Of a stretch of DNA of 64,000 nt, positions 14,823 to 27,799 are shown one piece after another; position 1 is the first letter of the stretch, and each line of letters opens with the position of its first letter. The notes beneath the pieces are model-generated. The model made no database searches. It worked only from the letters and a program-made list of their open reading frames with translations, and was not told the DNA's origin. The position numbers were made by a program, and so were the translations under genes. The stretch is taken from assembly GCA_008508345.1 (NCBI GenBank), contig QNGE01001300.1:27801-91800 (forward strand), in the 5' to 3' direction. This DNA comes from Paragonimus westermani. Lineage: Eukaryota; Platyhelminthes; Trematoda; Plagiorchiida; Troglotrematidae.

Positions 14823-14972
14823 GTCGAAAATACTCTACAAAATCATGAGAACCACAAAGTAGCGAACAAGACGTTTTATATGTTTAATCGTCAGGCTAAT
14901 TACAACATGCTGAATATAGAAACAGTAATTGGGATGAGTCAGACAGACGGTCAGTGTAGGTTGTGTACGACG
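14823..14972 (-). repeat. Repeat family R2, left arm of first inverted pair
   Basis: The stretch starts GTCGAAAATAC and contains GTAGCGAACAAGAC and CAGGCTAATTACAACA, then GTCAGACAGACGGTCAGTGT. It aligns over its whole length with 45489-45640, with scattered substitutions and small indels. A reverse-oriented, more diverged copy lies about 260 bp to the right at 15232-15370, so the two form a head-to-head inverted pair. No protein or tRNA signature was seen. It could be the end of a foldback or MITE-like DNA element, or a SINE or LINE 3' end that inserted twice in opposite directions. Confidence 0.7.
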
Positions 14973-15231
14973 TGCTCGTTATCAAATGGTGAGTGACTGT
15001 AGGCCATAGGTGATTAAGTGTCCGGACAAACTTTTTCTGATCGCAGAGGTCGGGGTTGCGCAATCGCATGCTAATGGCTCCGGCAATGGGCAACACTCGA
15101 AACCTCACTATTTTGTTCGATTCCGTGATACTCCGTAAACAATCTGTACACTATCTTTTATGGACGGGCAAACATCACGCCTGAAATCGTTTTATTCACA
15201 CCACTGTTCAACTGTTCACGCACTCTGCCTT

Positions 15232-15370
15232 GTCGTACGACCAGTACATGATATTCCACACGAGTTAATGTTTTCATATTTATTGTTTTTTTATTCGCCG
15301 TATTATTATCATGGTGGTCAAACACAGAAAACAAGTTACGTTTTCTGCTTTGTCGTCCTCTTGATTTTAC
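15232..15370 (+). repeat. Repeat family R2, right arm of first inverted pair
   Basis: Read on the plus strand this copy carries TGTTTTCATATTTATTGT, GGTCAAACACAGAAAACAAGT and TTTGTCGTCCTCTTGATTTT in the same order as the reverse complement of 45489-45640. It is in opposite orientation to the arm at 14823-14972. The 260-bp interval between the arms shows no open frame I recognise. Confidence 0.6.
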
Positions 15371-15954
15371 TATCTACTTAAGCATGTTTCACTTTTACCC
15401 GTCTAATTTCTAAATGCCCATTTAAAGCAAGATAATCGGTCAGATACTTTTTGATGGAACAAATTTTCACACCACTATAATGATTGTTAAACCTCTCAGC
15501 ACGCACAGGTATATAGTCGTTTTGTTCCATTGTTGTTCTCACTCATCACCTGACGTTTGCCACACGTTCCGGAACACGGTGGAACATACATATCAACATT
15601 TACCGTTTGTACCATATCGGTGTCAGCATGCGATTTGTTTGCCGCAAGTGCCGTTTTGTTTCTACACGTTTACACCAAGAGCATTTCGTTTCATTAGTAT
15701 TTTTCTCACATATAAGAACAATACCTAGTGGATAATACATGCAAAACACAATTTATAGTGTCGTGAATTTTTCCCAAATGATAAACTGTGTGGAATCTCT
15801 CGAATTCCGCCTAGTATTTTTGTCCTCTTTCTCAGAAGACAATCAACAAATGCATACGTAAAGTTAGGCAAATCTAACCCACTGCCCATTGCGTAAGATG
15901 AAAGGAAATTTGAAAGCTGCAACACGCTCGTGATAAAAGTGCAATCAACCAGAA

Positions 15955-16062
15955 AGTTTGACTTTTTTCTCAGGGTGAGCACCGCCCACATTTGAACACA
16001 GTCTTCGCATTCTGATGGAAGTTTCAATAAGCCCTTTCAGGGAACAGCACCAGATCGTCTGA
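15955..16062 (-). mobile_element. Old 3'-part fragment of the hammerhead SINE
   Basis: The plus-strand text CACCGCCCACATTTGAACAC, TCTTCGCATTCTGATGGAAG and AGCACCAGATCG matches, in order, the 3' half of the SINE as it lies at 40895-40997 (ACCATCACCCACATTTGATC, GTTCGCATTCAGATAGACCT and AGCACTAGACTCG). The head, Pol III boxes and ribozyme core are not recognisable beyond this point. The copy is either 5'-truncated, as expected for retroposition, or diverged beyond recognition. Confidence 0.6.
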
Positions 16063-19000
16063 AAATTCCATCCGAATTCGCAAGTTGCCATCAAATATGA
16101 GTGACTAAGTCCCTACTACTCATCATTGTTTTTTTAGTTTCACCAAAACCTAGTTTAAGTAAAATGCTCACTCGACGTGGGCTCGTGTGTGTCAGTTGCC
16201 CAATCGAGCGTGATGCGCCGTAATGAACGCGCGTTCTGCATCCGATTGAATAAGTTCTTATTTGCAGTTTGCCGGATTGCGGAAAGTGATTATCTTCACA
16301 GAAGCAGAAACCAGATAGACACCAAGTGAAAGCAGGTTATGACAACGGTGAAACTTTTTGGCTCTCCAGCTGACTAGCAAAAATTTGCCCGGATTATTAA
16401 CTGGTGACTTGTTCTAAAAGTATGTGGGCAGCTGTAGCGAAACCTGTCAAAATATAAAAACTGGCAGCCCACAATGGTTAGACGTTAAAAATTAATACGG
16501 GCAAGGTACACTCATTAACAGAGAACAAAGATTCCACCCCAAGAATGAACTTTATTTTCTCTGTGAAACTCAGAGCTAAGAAAAAACTGCCATTTACTAC
16601 AAGACTCCATGTGTACTAGGGGTGAATTACAGAATGTTTCAACCAAATTTCTTTCATCTGGAGCCAAAATCATATTGAGATTTTGTTTTGAAAGCGGTTT
16701 GAAAATTGGTGGCTCACTAAACTTTGTCAAACGAAAATTGTTTGGGAGAAAGCGCTGGTTATCAGAAAAATGATGAGTTTATGGTAATTGGTGATAACAT
16801 ACATTCTGAAAAGATAGTAGATTGATCCAGAATTACTTCTAAGCAGTAGTTTGCACTGCATAAACAACCCAGCGCATCAATGATGTGAACTTCTTTCAGA
16901 GTGGTTCCTCATTTGGTTGAATGGGATTCAAATTGTTGTCATCAATAACCTTTATATAAGAAACATTTTAAAAACTGACGTTGAAAAATAGATAACTTTT
17001 TTGGATTTAGTTTGCTTCAGCTTAACCACGGAATTACTTATTAGCTAACGTCAGCACAGCACATAGTGTACCTTCTCATACCCGTTCGGTTTATGGTTTG
17101 GAAGTACTAACTCAAAATTTGTTTTTAAATCATATACTGCGTTGTGTGAACGATGTTTGCTTTCGTGGTATCCGTGTTTAATTGTCGATTCTTATCGTGG
17201 AACTCAATAAATGATCGAAATGAAGGGATTCGTTCAGTTCCCGAAACTCTTCACTATGATGGTCTACTGACACTGAAACTGATTAAGCAATCACTAATGA
17301 CAAACCGAAGGTCAGAGAGCACTGGATCTTCTGAATACACAACAATAGAATAGTAGGTTTGGTTATAAGCCAAATATGCAGCTGCAATTTCCGTATCATG
17401 GGCTGTCAATAAAGTGGTTATGGCTGTAACATTTCGAGGAACATTTTGAAACTCAGTAATGTGTGTTTCAATCAAACTCATCATGACGATCAGGAGAACC
17501 AAGCCCAGTATAAGTCCTGAACATTGTGTTGATTAAGCAAGTTAACGTGCATGCAATATGTCAATTCAAATTTGGAAACTGTCATGAACGACTTGGTTCT
17601 GTCAATCAGCTTAATGCGATTGAACAGTATTGTAACAAAATCATTCTGAAAACGAAGTTAACATTACAAACAAAAGTTCAAAATTCATAATTGTAAGCAA
17701 GTTTAATGGAAAGCCATCAACTAAAATGTTTCGGGGATTTTGAGTGTCTCGTAAATGTTTTCAAAAGAGCTGAAAGCTTCGTGATGATTACAGAGGAGTA
17801 TGCAGGACATTTCATCATTGCGAATCAAATATATTACAGCATCGCAACTCGAACTAAATAAGAGATTGCAAAACGCTGTTTTTCATTCTAGCTTTTGTCA
17901 CTACGGACGTTACAACTGAAGAACCTTTTCGTCCAACTTGAATATCTCTCCCATTTGCTTGTAGATTTCTAGTCACACAAGCAATATTGCCAACTCTTTC
18001 GGAAAAAAAGACATGTTCAACCGTTGTTCATTTCTTACCCAGCCGTGGCTGAACGTAAGTATGTTAACACACATGTGCCCAATATAGGGACAACAACGCA
18101 ACAGTAAACAAGGCGGCTTTTTGACGTTTGTAACGGAAGTTAGTTCGAGCTTTTGACCAGCATATGCACTACTGGCGATCAGTACCAAAGGCGGAGTCGA
18201 GCCTAATGTTGACGACATTTCAAATCACCTGAAGCTGCAGCCAAGCGCAATCAAACTGTGCTTGCGACGTTAATTCTGTTTGCCGGATAACTACTAGCAG
18301 AACACGGCCGTAGTGCATATCCTTTGTGTTTAAAAAATGCGGATTATCGGCTACGTAAAAGTTTGCTCCACTGATGAACACTGGTAAATTTAAAATTAGA
18401 TTACGGTACCAGTTTTTGGAAGCATTTTTTAAATTAAATAAATGGCCATCTCTGAAAGCGCAAGAATTTGGCCCGAGAACTGTATTCCTTACCCTCTTTT
18501 CCGCATGCAACGCTCAGAATTAGGCGGGTGAACGGTAGATTGAAAAAAATTGCGTGTACATTCGTGGTTCTGTGAAATTACTTTGAACCTGGATCAATGT
18601 ATCTATCACGTGGTACGTGTGGCTATGAGAAGCATAAGTCAACTCTCCTTCTGGGTTGCGTACCAGAACATCAGATGAAAGAATGAGGCAAACAGTACTC
18701 CTTAAACTCACGTGAACCGTGTACGATCTGGACTTCTTCAGTTTTCTACTGATGCAGCACAAACGTTCTTTAGTTCAAACACCGTTTTCCAAACCGAAAA
18801 AAATTTGCACGACCGAAAGAGCAGAGGAAGAGTTATGATTACTGAAGAATGTACTGTCCTCGATAAGCTGTCCTGAAAAATTTATCCATCATAACGGCCA
18901 ATTACGCTTTCTTGACGCTTATCGTACGGAAGATACAAATGGAATGTTCTTTCGGTCACCCTATGAAGACAAGAACCATATGTTAAGGTTGAATCAATAT

Positions 19001-22000
19001 CTGGAATTGGGACAACGTCCGATTTATATCTCCGCCAGCCATCGTGCACTGGCCGTATACTCTTACCAGCAGTAATGAAGCCCATTCTTGTACTCTGATA
19101 CGTTAATTGCCTCATTTTCCACCAATACATCCGCTGACACTCTGGAAGAAGATAGAGATGACTGGAGAAAGGAGTCAAGCAGCATCTACCAAAGTGGTAA
19201 AACAAATCTCTGGACCACTCGAGGAAAAGTTTCCGGCTAAAAACCGAAGCTCGGCCCTGTGGACTGCTTAACATCCGGTTCACACCAGTTCCACGACTGA
19301 AATAGTCGTCATTACCCAGGGTGATCACAACGGTTAAAAACACAGGTTCTTTGAGGCCATAGAAATCGCTCATCATAACCTTCTGCTGTGCGCCACGACG
19401 GACTTAGAAATCACAGAACATCAGCGCTGGTTTTCTTAATCATGGTCAAGGTAACTTTAGGACCCCACAACGGCTTTCCCAGCTAACTCTTCGTCTAATT
19501 AATTCCGTGTTACAGGTTTGCAGCTAAAAATAGGTATAAAGTGAATGCACCTCCTAAAATTCGTTGGCTTCCTTTATTCTTTAAACCAATGAGAGTGGAG
19601 GATTATCTTGGGTTTTCGAAGGACTAAATGTGATACACTTCAGCGGTTATGGGCAATTGACATTACCATTCACATGCGACTCCTTAAGTAACTTATTCAA
19701 TTGCATAAGATAACTAATTTGTTTTCTCCGACATATTTTTGGATCTGATACACAGCGTTTGTTATTGAGTGCAAAGCATGTATAGAAAATATGTGTGCTG
19801 ACGCGTTGAATAAATAAAATATTTCTGTTAGAGAAAATGTGGACCGACAAATAGGTTCACGGTGATCTGAAGTTGTCTCCGCTAATATTTGTTCAACAAG
19901 GGATGGCTATACCAGCAGGAAAGCTGATGTCAAGCACAACCAACGTTCGCCGCATAGTGATCGCATTTTTTAACAGTGCACGGTTAGTATTCATTCCACC
20001 TCGGATCCAACGGAACACTAAATCTTCAACTTTCTGAAAAAATGGTTATCAAATGAAACGGGATAAAACGCTTTATTTACATTTGTGTGGATTAGATTTC
20101 ACCCTGAAAAACAGTACCATTTTTTGACGATAGAATTATGGATACTGCATGGCATCAGCTGTAGTAATAAAATCACAATTGTATTTTGTGTGGCCATATT
20201 TAGCGTTGGTGAACAACCTGCAATATTAAAAAATACTAGCTATAGAAACCCCTAGAACTGTCAACTTGCTAATATGGATAGTTTGATTAAATTTCTGCCT
20301 CTTGTTTGCAAACACTCATACATCATTACTGCATCTTTAGTAGACTTAAAGAAACTTGATAAATAGAGTATTTATGAACTAACTGCAAAGAAGACTTATC
20401 TCGTTTGACACCGACTTGTTTTATCGATTTTTTTGTACGTGAATCTCAAATATTTCCGTTATTAGTTAAGCACCTTTTGCATTGTATTTAAAAACGTACA
20501 TTGACAAACTAGAACTGATAAAGCTGTCTTTGCTTGCAAGCCAACTGTCAGTTAGTAAGAGTAAGTGAGGTGTTCACATCCTTCTGTTATCTTCGAAAGT
20601 TCAGCCAACATTTTGTGCACTGTAATCCTTAAGGTGTTTCCCTCCTAACTAATCGTGCATATCAGTTAATGTCGCCAAAGACTCGAGTGTGATTCATATT
20701 CACAGGATTATATCATTAGAAGGATCACCGTGTTGAGTTGTTTTCAGTGGATAGGACGTGGGAAAATGCATACAGATATTTTCTAATAGGATTAGTATTC
20801 GAGTTTTCCCACTGCATATGATGGAGGACGTTGTTATCAGCAAACTTCAACATCGATAGTGCCGCGAACGGATTCCGAACGTCGGGTTAGGAATAGTGCT
20901 AGCTGTACGCGGTGCATTCTCCTTGTGATTTATTGCAACGGCATAACCCGTAGCGTTAAGTTTAGTTGTTTTCCTTTTGAGAGTGGCATTTTTTGGCGGG
21001 ACACAAATTGAGATCATGTAACTCAGTAGCTGTAATAAGTCAGTTGGCAAATATTTCATGAGTGAGTCAGCAATTGATGTTGAGATAACGGGCATGTGGA
21101 TGCACCATTCTTAATAGCAAAGCCAGCTCACATAAGACATTGAGGGCATATCTGCAGACTGGTGTCACGAACTCAGTAAAATTGTACGACATTTTGTTTA
21201 CAAATGAGAAGTTGAATAGTGCTTGCATTATTCACAATGTGGCTGGATATTCGAGCCAATAGATTCGGTTAGGTAATTAGTGTTTGCCAAAAACGCTACA
21301 CAATGAATGATTGAATGGAATCCAAATCCTGCCGCAGGATAGATGTTCAAATGCGTGCAACATTCTAACACTGTGTCTCTCTTCACAGGCGTCTAGTTGA
21401 ACGGTTACCGAGAACTCGGGAAGCCGTAACGATTACACGTGTTGTTCAGATTACATCGACCTGTTCACTTTACAGATTTACGTGCTGTGTGCAAATGGTG
21501 ATTTAAGGACACTATGAACCGAGTGTTTACAAAGCTTTTACGTAAAAGTAAACAACTAATTTGATCACTTAATGCATAACTTAGCTCGGAAAACGAATAT
21601 TTCATATTCAGAGGGAGTTATTTGCTTTCTTCTCTATACTGGAATCATTTTGGCTCAAGTGAAATGACCAACTGACAGGTCGGTTGGCAAACTTGAGTTA
21701 AAATATTGTAGGCAAATTCAATAGATGGCAAAACTGTCGGGTTGATGAACTGCGTTACTATTATTCGAGTTTTGAGTCTCATACGAGTGAGGCGAGCTGG
21801 TGAATTCAGATCAGCCTAGCTTCGATAAAGGCAAATAACTTTGGGACCCGCATGCGTAACAATATTTCCAGTGAGCTCACTTGCAATCTGCCATCGTGGC
21901 ATGTTTGGTCATCGATGAAGTTTGGCTCAAACGGCTGCTTCACCCGTTTAGTACTGTTGCGTCACCTGTTATTCAACCAATTCTGGACAGGTTCTGGTGT

Positions 22001-25000
22001 CTGATGTGGCAGTTTGGGGATATTTTGCCTAACTAGATATCAGTGTAATGTCTGATGAAAAAAAATGATGTGGGTAGTTAAGCCGTAGCGTCTGACATGA
22101 AATGTGCTTGGTTTATCTCATGTTTATTCGTAGCATAGATTTCTCAAGCAGGGTATGCTGAAAAAATTGACGTGCACTAGTATCGATTTTTATCTTATCC
22201 TACACGCCCCTCATACCGTTACTCCACTGGATAATCAGTCCAGGTATAATATACTATGTGACAAAAACTGAGAACGCGATCGATTCCAAAATCTGTTAAA
22301 AATGAAAACCTTATTTACCGCACCTTATTTTGTAAGTCAACAAAGCGGTTGGCACAAACACTGTTTATTCGAAAAAATATGATGGAGTGAGTGTGTTACA
22401 AAATCAGTTTAAACGCAAACACCCACTGGCACTTAAAACTAACTCCGGGATGCCACAGTTGGAAAAGCCAAGTATGTGTACTGAAAACTCCATTCCTCGT
22501 TCGGGCACACCCCAGTATTCCTGTTTGGATTTATCCCGTCCCTTTGATATCTGAACACGCGCTTTTGTCCAGCCACCCGTGAGTCGTGTAAACTTGTCTC
22601 TCATCCTCATCGCACCATAATTAGCAGTTGGTTGTGGACGGTGCTCCGGGTAATGCGGATAAGCTCCACGAAGTGATTTCGTTTTCTCTCTGTCACCAGT
22701 TGCTCCAGACACTCAGTACAATGGAGCGAAGTCTTACGCAATTTTATATCCATGAAATTCGTTTATTTATGACGGTCGCAAATCTGCTCTCAGAAGTTTG
22801 GGCGGATAATCGAGGAGACCACCATTAAATACCTAATAATGTTGGAGTACCTGGATATTCGGATAGTTACTGATCAATCGATGGGATGCTACTTAGAAGA
22901 ACTAAGGTCGCTTCGATGTAGCCATATTGGTTGAAAATATTGCAACAGTACAGTTTTAACAAAACGAGATAAAACGCATAACTCCATGCTTAACAGAAAA
23001 CTAACTAAGCCCCAACAGAATCGGCATTATCTTTCATTACAGGTGTTGTTCTGTCAGATCTGATAAAGAAGCATGGTTTTTGATCAGCAACCTCGACCCA
23101 CCTGCATCTTCCGTAGTTGCCCACTATCTCAACTAATTCATTACTACCGTTTTAAAGTGGAAATTTCATTAGGTTCCGCTGTGATACAGTCCGTCGAACT
23201 TCCGAATCACTTATTGGACGTTATGAGCTCTGTGGAAGTCCGTCTGACTCGGTTAACGCGACAACCGGAACTATCGTATAGACTTGGAGAAGATGAACCA
23301 ACCCATCCATGCCTTAGTGAGAACAACAATACACTGCAGTCATCAGCATCGATGAATGGCTTTTTTCTCTATAAACTACCAAAGTGAAAATTGTTTTGCT
23401 GGTGAGACCAACAAAACTTTGCATGTAAACGTCTTCGCTTCAAAGTGAGTGGTATTGATGTTGATGTTTAGCATGTGAACTGTTTGAGGATCGTACCTAA
23501 AGACAGCTAGTGTTTTGATTGATAATAACTCAGATTTTTTTTACAGTTCTCGTCTTTCGATCGTTTGGCAAATAATGAATAATAACTTGTAGTCATGATG
23601 ACCTAGGTTGCGTCAACATGAGAGTTTTTGTTGTTGTGGGTTCCTCGTTTTGCATGACAATCTACTTTTCAGCGAGTCCCGCAAAAAATAATACCGGACT
23701 CGAGTTGTGTTATCATTGTAACTGGTAGGTGGTAAATGGCTGTATCAAGCTGCAGCGTCAAATTCTGGCTACCTATTTATGGGGCAGTCATGCAGATTAC
23801 TATATCACTTCTCTCAAATTAAGCACAACCAAAGTACGAGTACGAAAGATCCATTCGCATTTGAGTGATAGTTAGCTTTTATCGATTAGAGCCCTATATT
23901 GCTTTCGACCTGAGTGAACTTCAATGAGTCCGTATGATCTTTGTTACTCTCATGGTTTTGACCATCAGGACGAGGAAGTTTGTTTGTGAAACGCCGAGTT
24001 CCATCTATCCAGTTTATTACGACAGCAAGAATACACACATTGTGAGGTGCATGCATTTTGTTTATTCTCAGTCAATTACGTAAATTTCTGGCTACTATTG
24101 CCTAATAGGATAATTTAGTCCAAAAGCTTCCAATAGATAATTGGCAAGCGTTACTTAACATGTGCCCTATAGATAGATGTATTTAGATATTTGCCGCAAC
24201 ACGGCGTTTACGCATGGCTTGTACACAATGTTGGAACGTTTAGCAATGTCTGTCAGTTCTAAAGAATAAATGTATATTTGAAGTTGCAGTGCGTACAGCT
24301 CGATATATTGTACCACGCAGTTCTGAAGCGAAAGAGACCAATGGAAGGTGACATAAAAAAGGATGACGTCAGTAACGCTATGCAGACGTACAATATAATG
24401 TTTCTACTGATCACATTTGTGCCCGTCATACAGTCTAAGTGCTAGACGAGAATACTCACTTCATGAATAGATTCCTAAGGGAGAAAATACTTTTATAACA
24501 TTGCAACTTGAGAATTACTATTATGTATATCTTTTCCACAATAAATCATTTAGATTTAAGATTGCTAATTATGTATGTCAAATTGAAAAATGATATATAA
24601 TATGCATCTTATAACGAGTGGTCTAAAAGTGGCCATCTTCATTTATATAGTCATCTGTTGCGGAGTTGTTGCAAGTTTACATGCGTGGAACTCATTAGGC
24701 TGGACTGTCTGCATAGTGAGGATTTAACTCAGTGTGGAATACGCCAAAGAAACTACCATCAGCGTAAGAATGTTTGTGAAAGTCTTTTGGTTTACACGAC
24801 CGAGCGATATGATGGTTAGTTAAAAAGTCCTGCTTTGAATAAGCTTGTGTAATCCGGCAGACTGTCGTGATGAGTGAGATACAGGTAATGAAACATATAA
24901 GGGTAATCAACTTGCACTCATAATGTCTGCCTGAAGAATTTACAGCCGTATAACGGAACCATTATAAAACAAAATGTGTGCGTCATTTTGTAGCTTGACT

Positions 25001-27400
25001 AAGTAAAATAATTTTGATGCTTCTACTCTGTCAAGTTCACTCTTTCATTTTCTGTTTCTCTGTAGTGTTTTAGAAACGATTTGACCGATTTTTGACCGTG
25101 TTTCTTCTTAGCTTCACTGCTTATTCATTGCACAGTCAGTCCTATAAGCTTTTCCCGTTCGAAAGCAAACTGCCTTTAGTTCGAATTGTTTACATACCCA
25201 TTAAAGCAGTACAGGAATAAACAATTGCTCCATTGTAGTGTGCATGGTCTGTAATGTTTGTTTGATCAATACACGGTGGAAGCACACAGAAAAAACTCTG
25301 ACAGATCGGTTGCTGAACCCTGTTTTAACTAATTGTATTGCATGATTAGGCGCTTTTCCTGCACGTGTAGTAACTATATCGCACACTATAGATGAACATA
25401 GTGGAAGAGTAATAATTGGTGAAAAGAAAGTCTGTGGATTGCTATGATTTTCACCCGTAATGGTTATTCAAACTTGGTTAGAAATCGAATAATACACACT
25501 GTCGTTTAAAGAATCTGTTCGTGTTATTTTTGACGGCGCACAAACATCATTTTCTGTTGCTCCACCTCATACCTCATCGATCTGTTCTCTACTAAGGTAG
25601 CTGTTAAGCTCAGTACCTACTGACACCATCAAAAAACCTGTCGTTTTTGATAGTGTGCTGCACAAAACAATCCGTTATTTTCTTACCCGCTCTTACATTC
25701 TCCGTCGATCAATGCAATGATAGCACGAAGTGTCGGCGGTCAATGTGTAGCCAGCAGTTAGTTTAATTCTTGGAAGGCGTACATTATTAAGACGATCCGA
25801 CGCGTTTACAAATTTCACCATGTTTTTTGACACCCACTGGCAGTAAGTAAATGTAATGGTTTCTTGTTTGTTTGGATATAATCGGGGAATTCAAGGCTGA
25901 CTGAGGGTTACTTTCTATACGTCATTTCTTGAGTGTTAGAGTTGTTCAGTACTATTGTACACTATACTGTGGGTATAACAAAACGCGTCACCCGATTTCA
26001 CGATGGTTCTTGCTGGACTCTATAAATTCGGAAGGATGGAGGTTTCTTAGCCAAAACAAGAGAAAATTCAGTCATAGGAAGACTTTGACTTTACACTCCA
26101 GTTGAAACTGTGTATATTAAACACTAACTCGAAAAACTCTCACTGGATCACACGCTCATGTTTTTCAGAAAGAACGTTTTCTCCCATACAACCCAAACGA
26201 TTGTGAATTAGCTTTTTCGATTACAAGTAAAAAGCAAACAACGTTGTTCTGAATATCAAGCTTGTGGCAATATAACGAGATGAGCAATGTCGATGACCGA
26301 TCGACTCTGGTGCGATACTTAGAGCTTACAAAAATGAACTTCGTTTTGTTTTCCTAAGAACTGTCAGACACAACAAGGTATTCACGTAGTTAACATGCCT
26401 TAAGTTAGACTATAAATTTTAAAACAAATTTTGGTCTCTTTCAACTGCTCATCACCGAAGGGAGAATTATAATTTGTTTACGATTCTGTTCTGTTGCAAT
26501 TGGTGGATTTAAGTAAGATTGATTATCTGTCAACGTGCTAACATCTGACCGACCAAACTTGACCGCGCGTCAATCAGGGGAGTATTGGTGTGCTTTTTGA
26601 GCAAACCGCTCATTTGGTAAGATGTATAACTTTGTACACTTAATATGTGTTTACGAGAAAAATTACATATTAGCGTTCTACTGAAAACAAAAATAAATTT
26701 TCCAGCTAACATCTAATTCGTTCTAATATCTAATTATCATGCAAGAAAGATCGAACTCTTCACCGATTTTCCATTTGCTAAGTTTTCAGGCTGAGTAGAT
26801 TTTTTTATCTCGAGATACAGTACTAAATACTGCAGAAGGCTAGATTGATTCACTGTTTCTTGGTCACTAAGGTTTCTCAACGTGGTTAGCTTCAGTCAAA
26901 TCCCAAGGACCTTCTCCAGCTGTTACGGGGATTTAATCAGAATTGATGTTTTTGTTCAACGGACTCTAAGATGGTCGGTTTCAAATGGAACTTGAAACTC
27001 AGTCCACAATTAATTGCCTGTATTCAACTGTCTTCCTCTACAGTTGTGTCTCTGAATCAACTCTGTAGGCACAAGCTGGGTGTACCACTAGTTTTACAAG
27101 GTCAAGTAAAATTGCGCTGTAAATCAAAGGTACAAACCAGCATTCACTGTCGCCAGAAATCCTTCACCAACGAAAGATTTCCGTTTTGAGCTGGCGAATT
27201 ACCGTAGCATATAGCAGGAGGAAGCCGTTTTATACGATTTATGTTGCACGGTCGGAAATTAACCATAAACTAATCCACCCTTAGTTACCCTGTGCATACC
27301 ATCTGAACCCACTCAACATAACAATGGTGGAAAAATCACAAAAACCACATCGTGTCATCACATCATCTTTTTTGTAATTACCACGATGTTTCAGGTTTCC
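16063..27400. other. Long non-coding stretch, no gene recognised
   Basis: No structural RNA or mobile element was recognised. The longest open frame of the window outside mobile elements lies here (18882-19376, minus, 164 codons), but I see no domain and no convincing splice or start context. Five shorter minus-strand frames between 17254 and 18762 are equally unassignable. Most likely intergenic or intronic DNA. Confidence 0.45.
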
Positions 27401-27639
27401 CTTCATCAGATGATTTGAACTGATATGTGCACTGCATTTTTCAGTTTAGTGAACCAAGGTGTTGAAAGGCGAATGTGCAATGGTAAAACTGGAAGGCGGT
27501 CGTTATTCACATGTACTCACAGGATGTGTGAGCCCAGTTTCAGTAATATATGCCGTGAGGTGTTGAACACACTTTTTGCAAAACACCTTTTCAGTAGTAA
27601 GATATCTGCACCAAATTTAGTACAAATGAAGTTGAATAG

Positions 27640-27780
27640 TTTGGGCGTCATGTTTAACATGTTGTTGATAAACAGATTGGGAATAACACAACGTTACGAG
27701 CAAGTTGTAACACTCTACGTTTCAGCCACCTCGAGCGGCCTTCTTCAGAAGTGTTGTAATCGAAATCGAATTTCGATTAC
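27640..27780 (+). repeat. Repeat family R3, likely LINE/SINE 3' end with terminal hairpin
   Basis: The segment GATAAACAGATTGGGAATAA, then CGTTACGAGCAAGTTGTAAC and CTCTACGTTT, is shared with the minus strand of 60684-60800, with only a few differences. It ends with GCCACCTCGAGCGGCCTTCT and TCAGAAG, followed by a 25-nt hairpin at 27756-27780 with 11-bp arms GTAATCGAAAT and ATTTCGATTAC around CGA. The other copy ends in a trinucleotide microsatellite at the equivalent place, which is typical of a non-LTR element 3' terminus. The 5' limit is not clear. Similarity at the translated level may extend upstream to about 27600. Confidence 0.55.
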
Positions 27781-27799
27781 AGTCTCGTAAAATTCGAAG

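Noticed and set aside
17254..17502. Minus-strand frame containing TAHDTEIAA, reminiscent of the HD motif of histidine acid phosphatases
   Set aside because: The similarity is limited to a few residues, the N-terminal RHG motif is absent nearby, and the surrounding residues do not follow the family.
18882..19376. 164-codon open frame on minus, the longest outside mobile elements
   Set aside because: No recognisable domain, weak acceptor and no clear donor context. Its length is near the chance maximum for a window of this size and composition.
23073..23387. Plus-strand 104-codon frame preceded by a good-looking splice acceptor (CTTTCATTACAG)
   Set aside because: The frame has a stop between the acceptor and the first methionine, and no known domain is visible.
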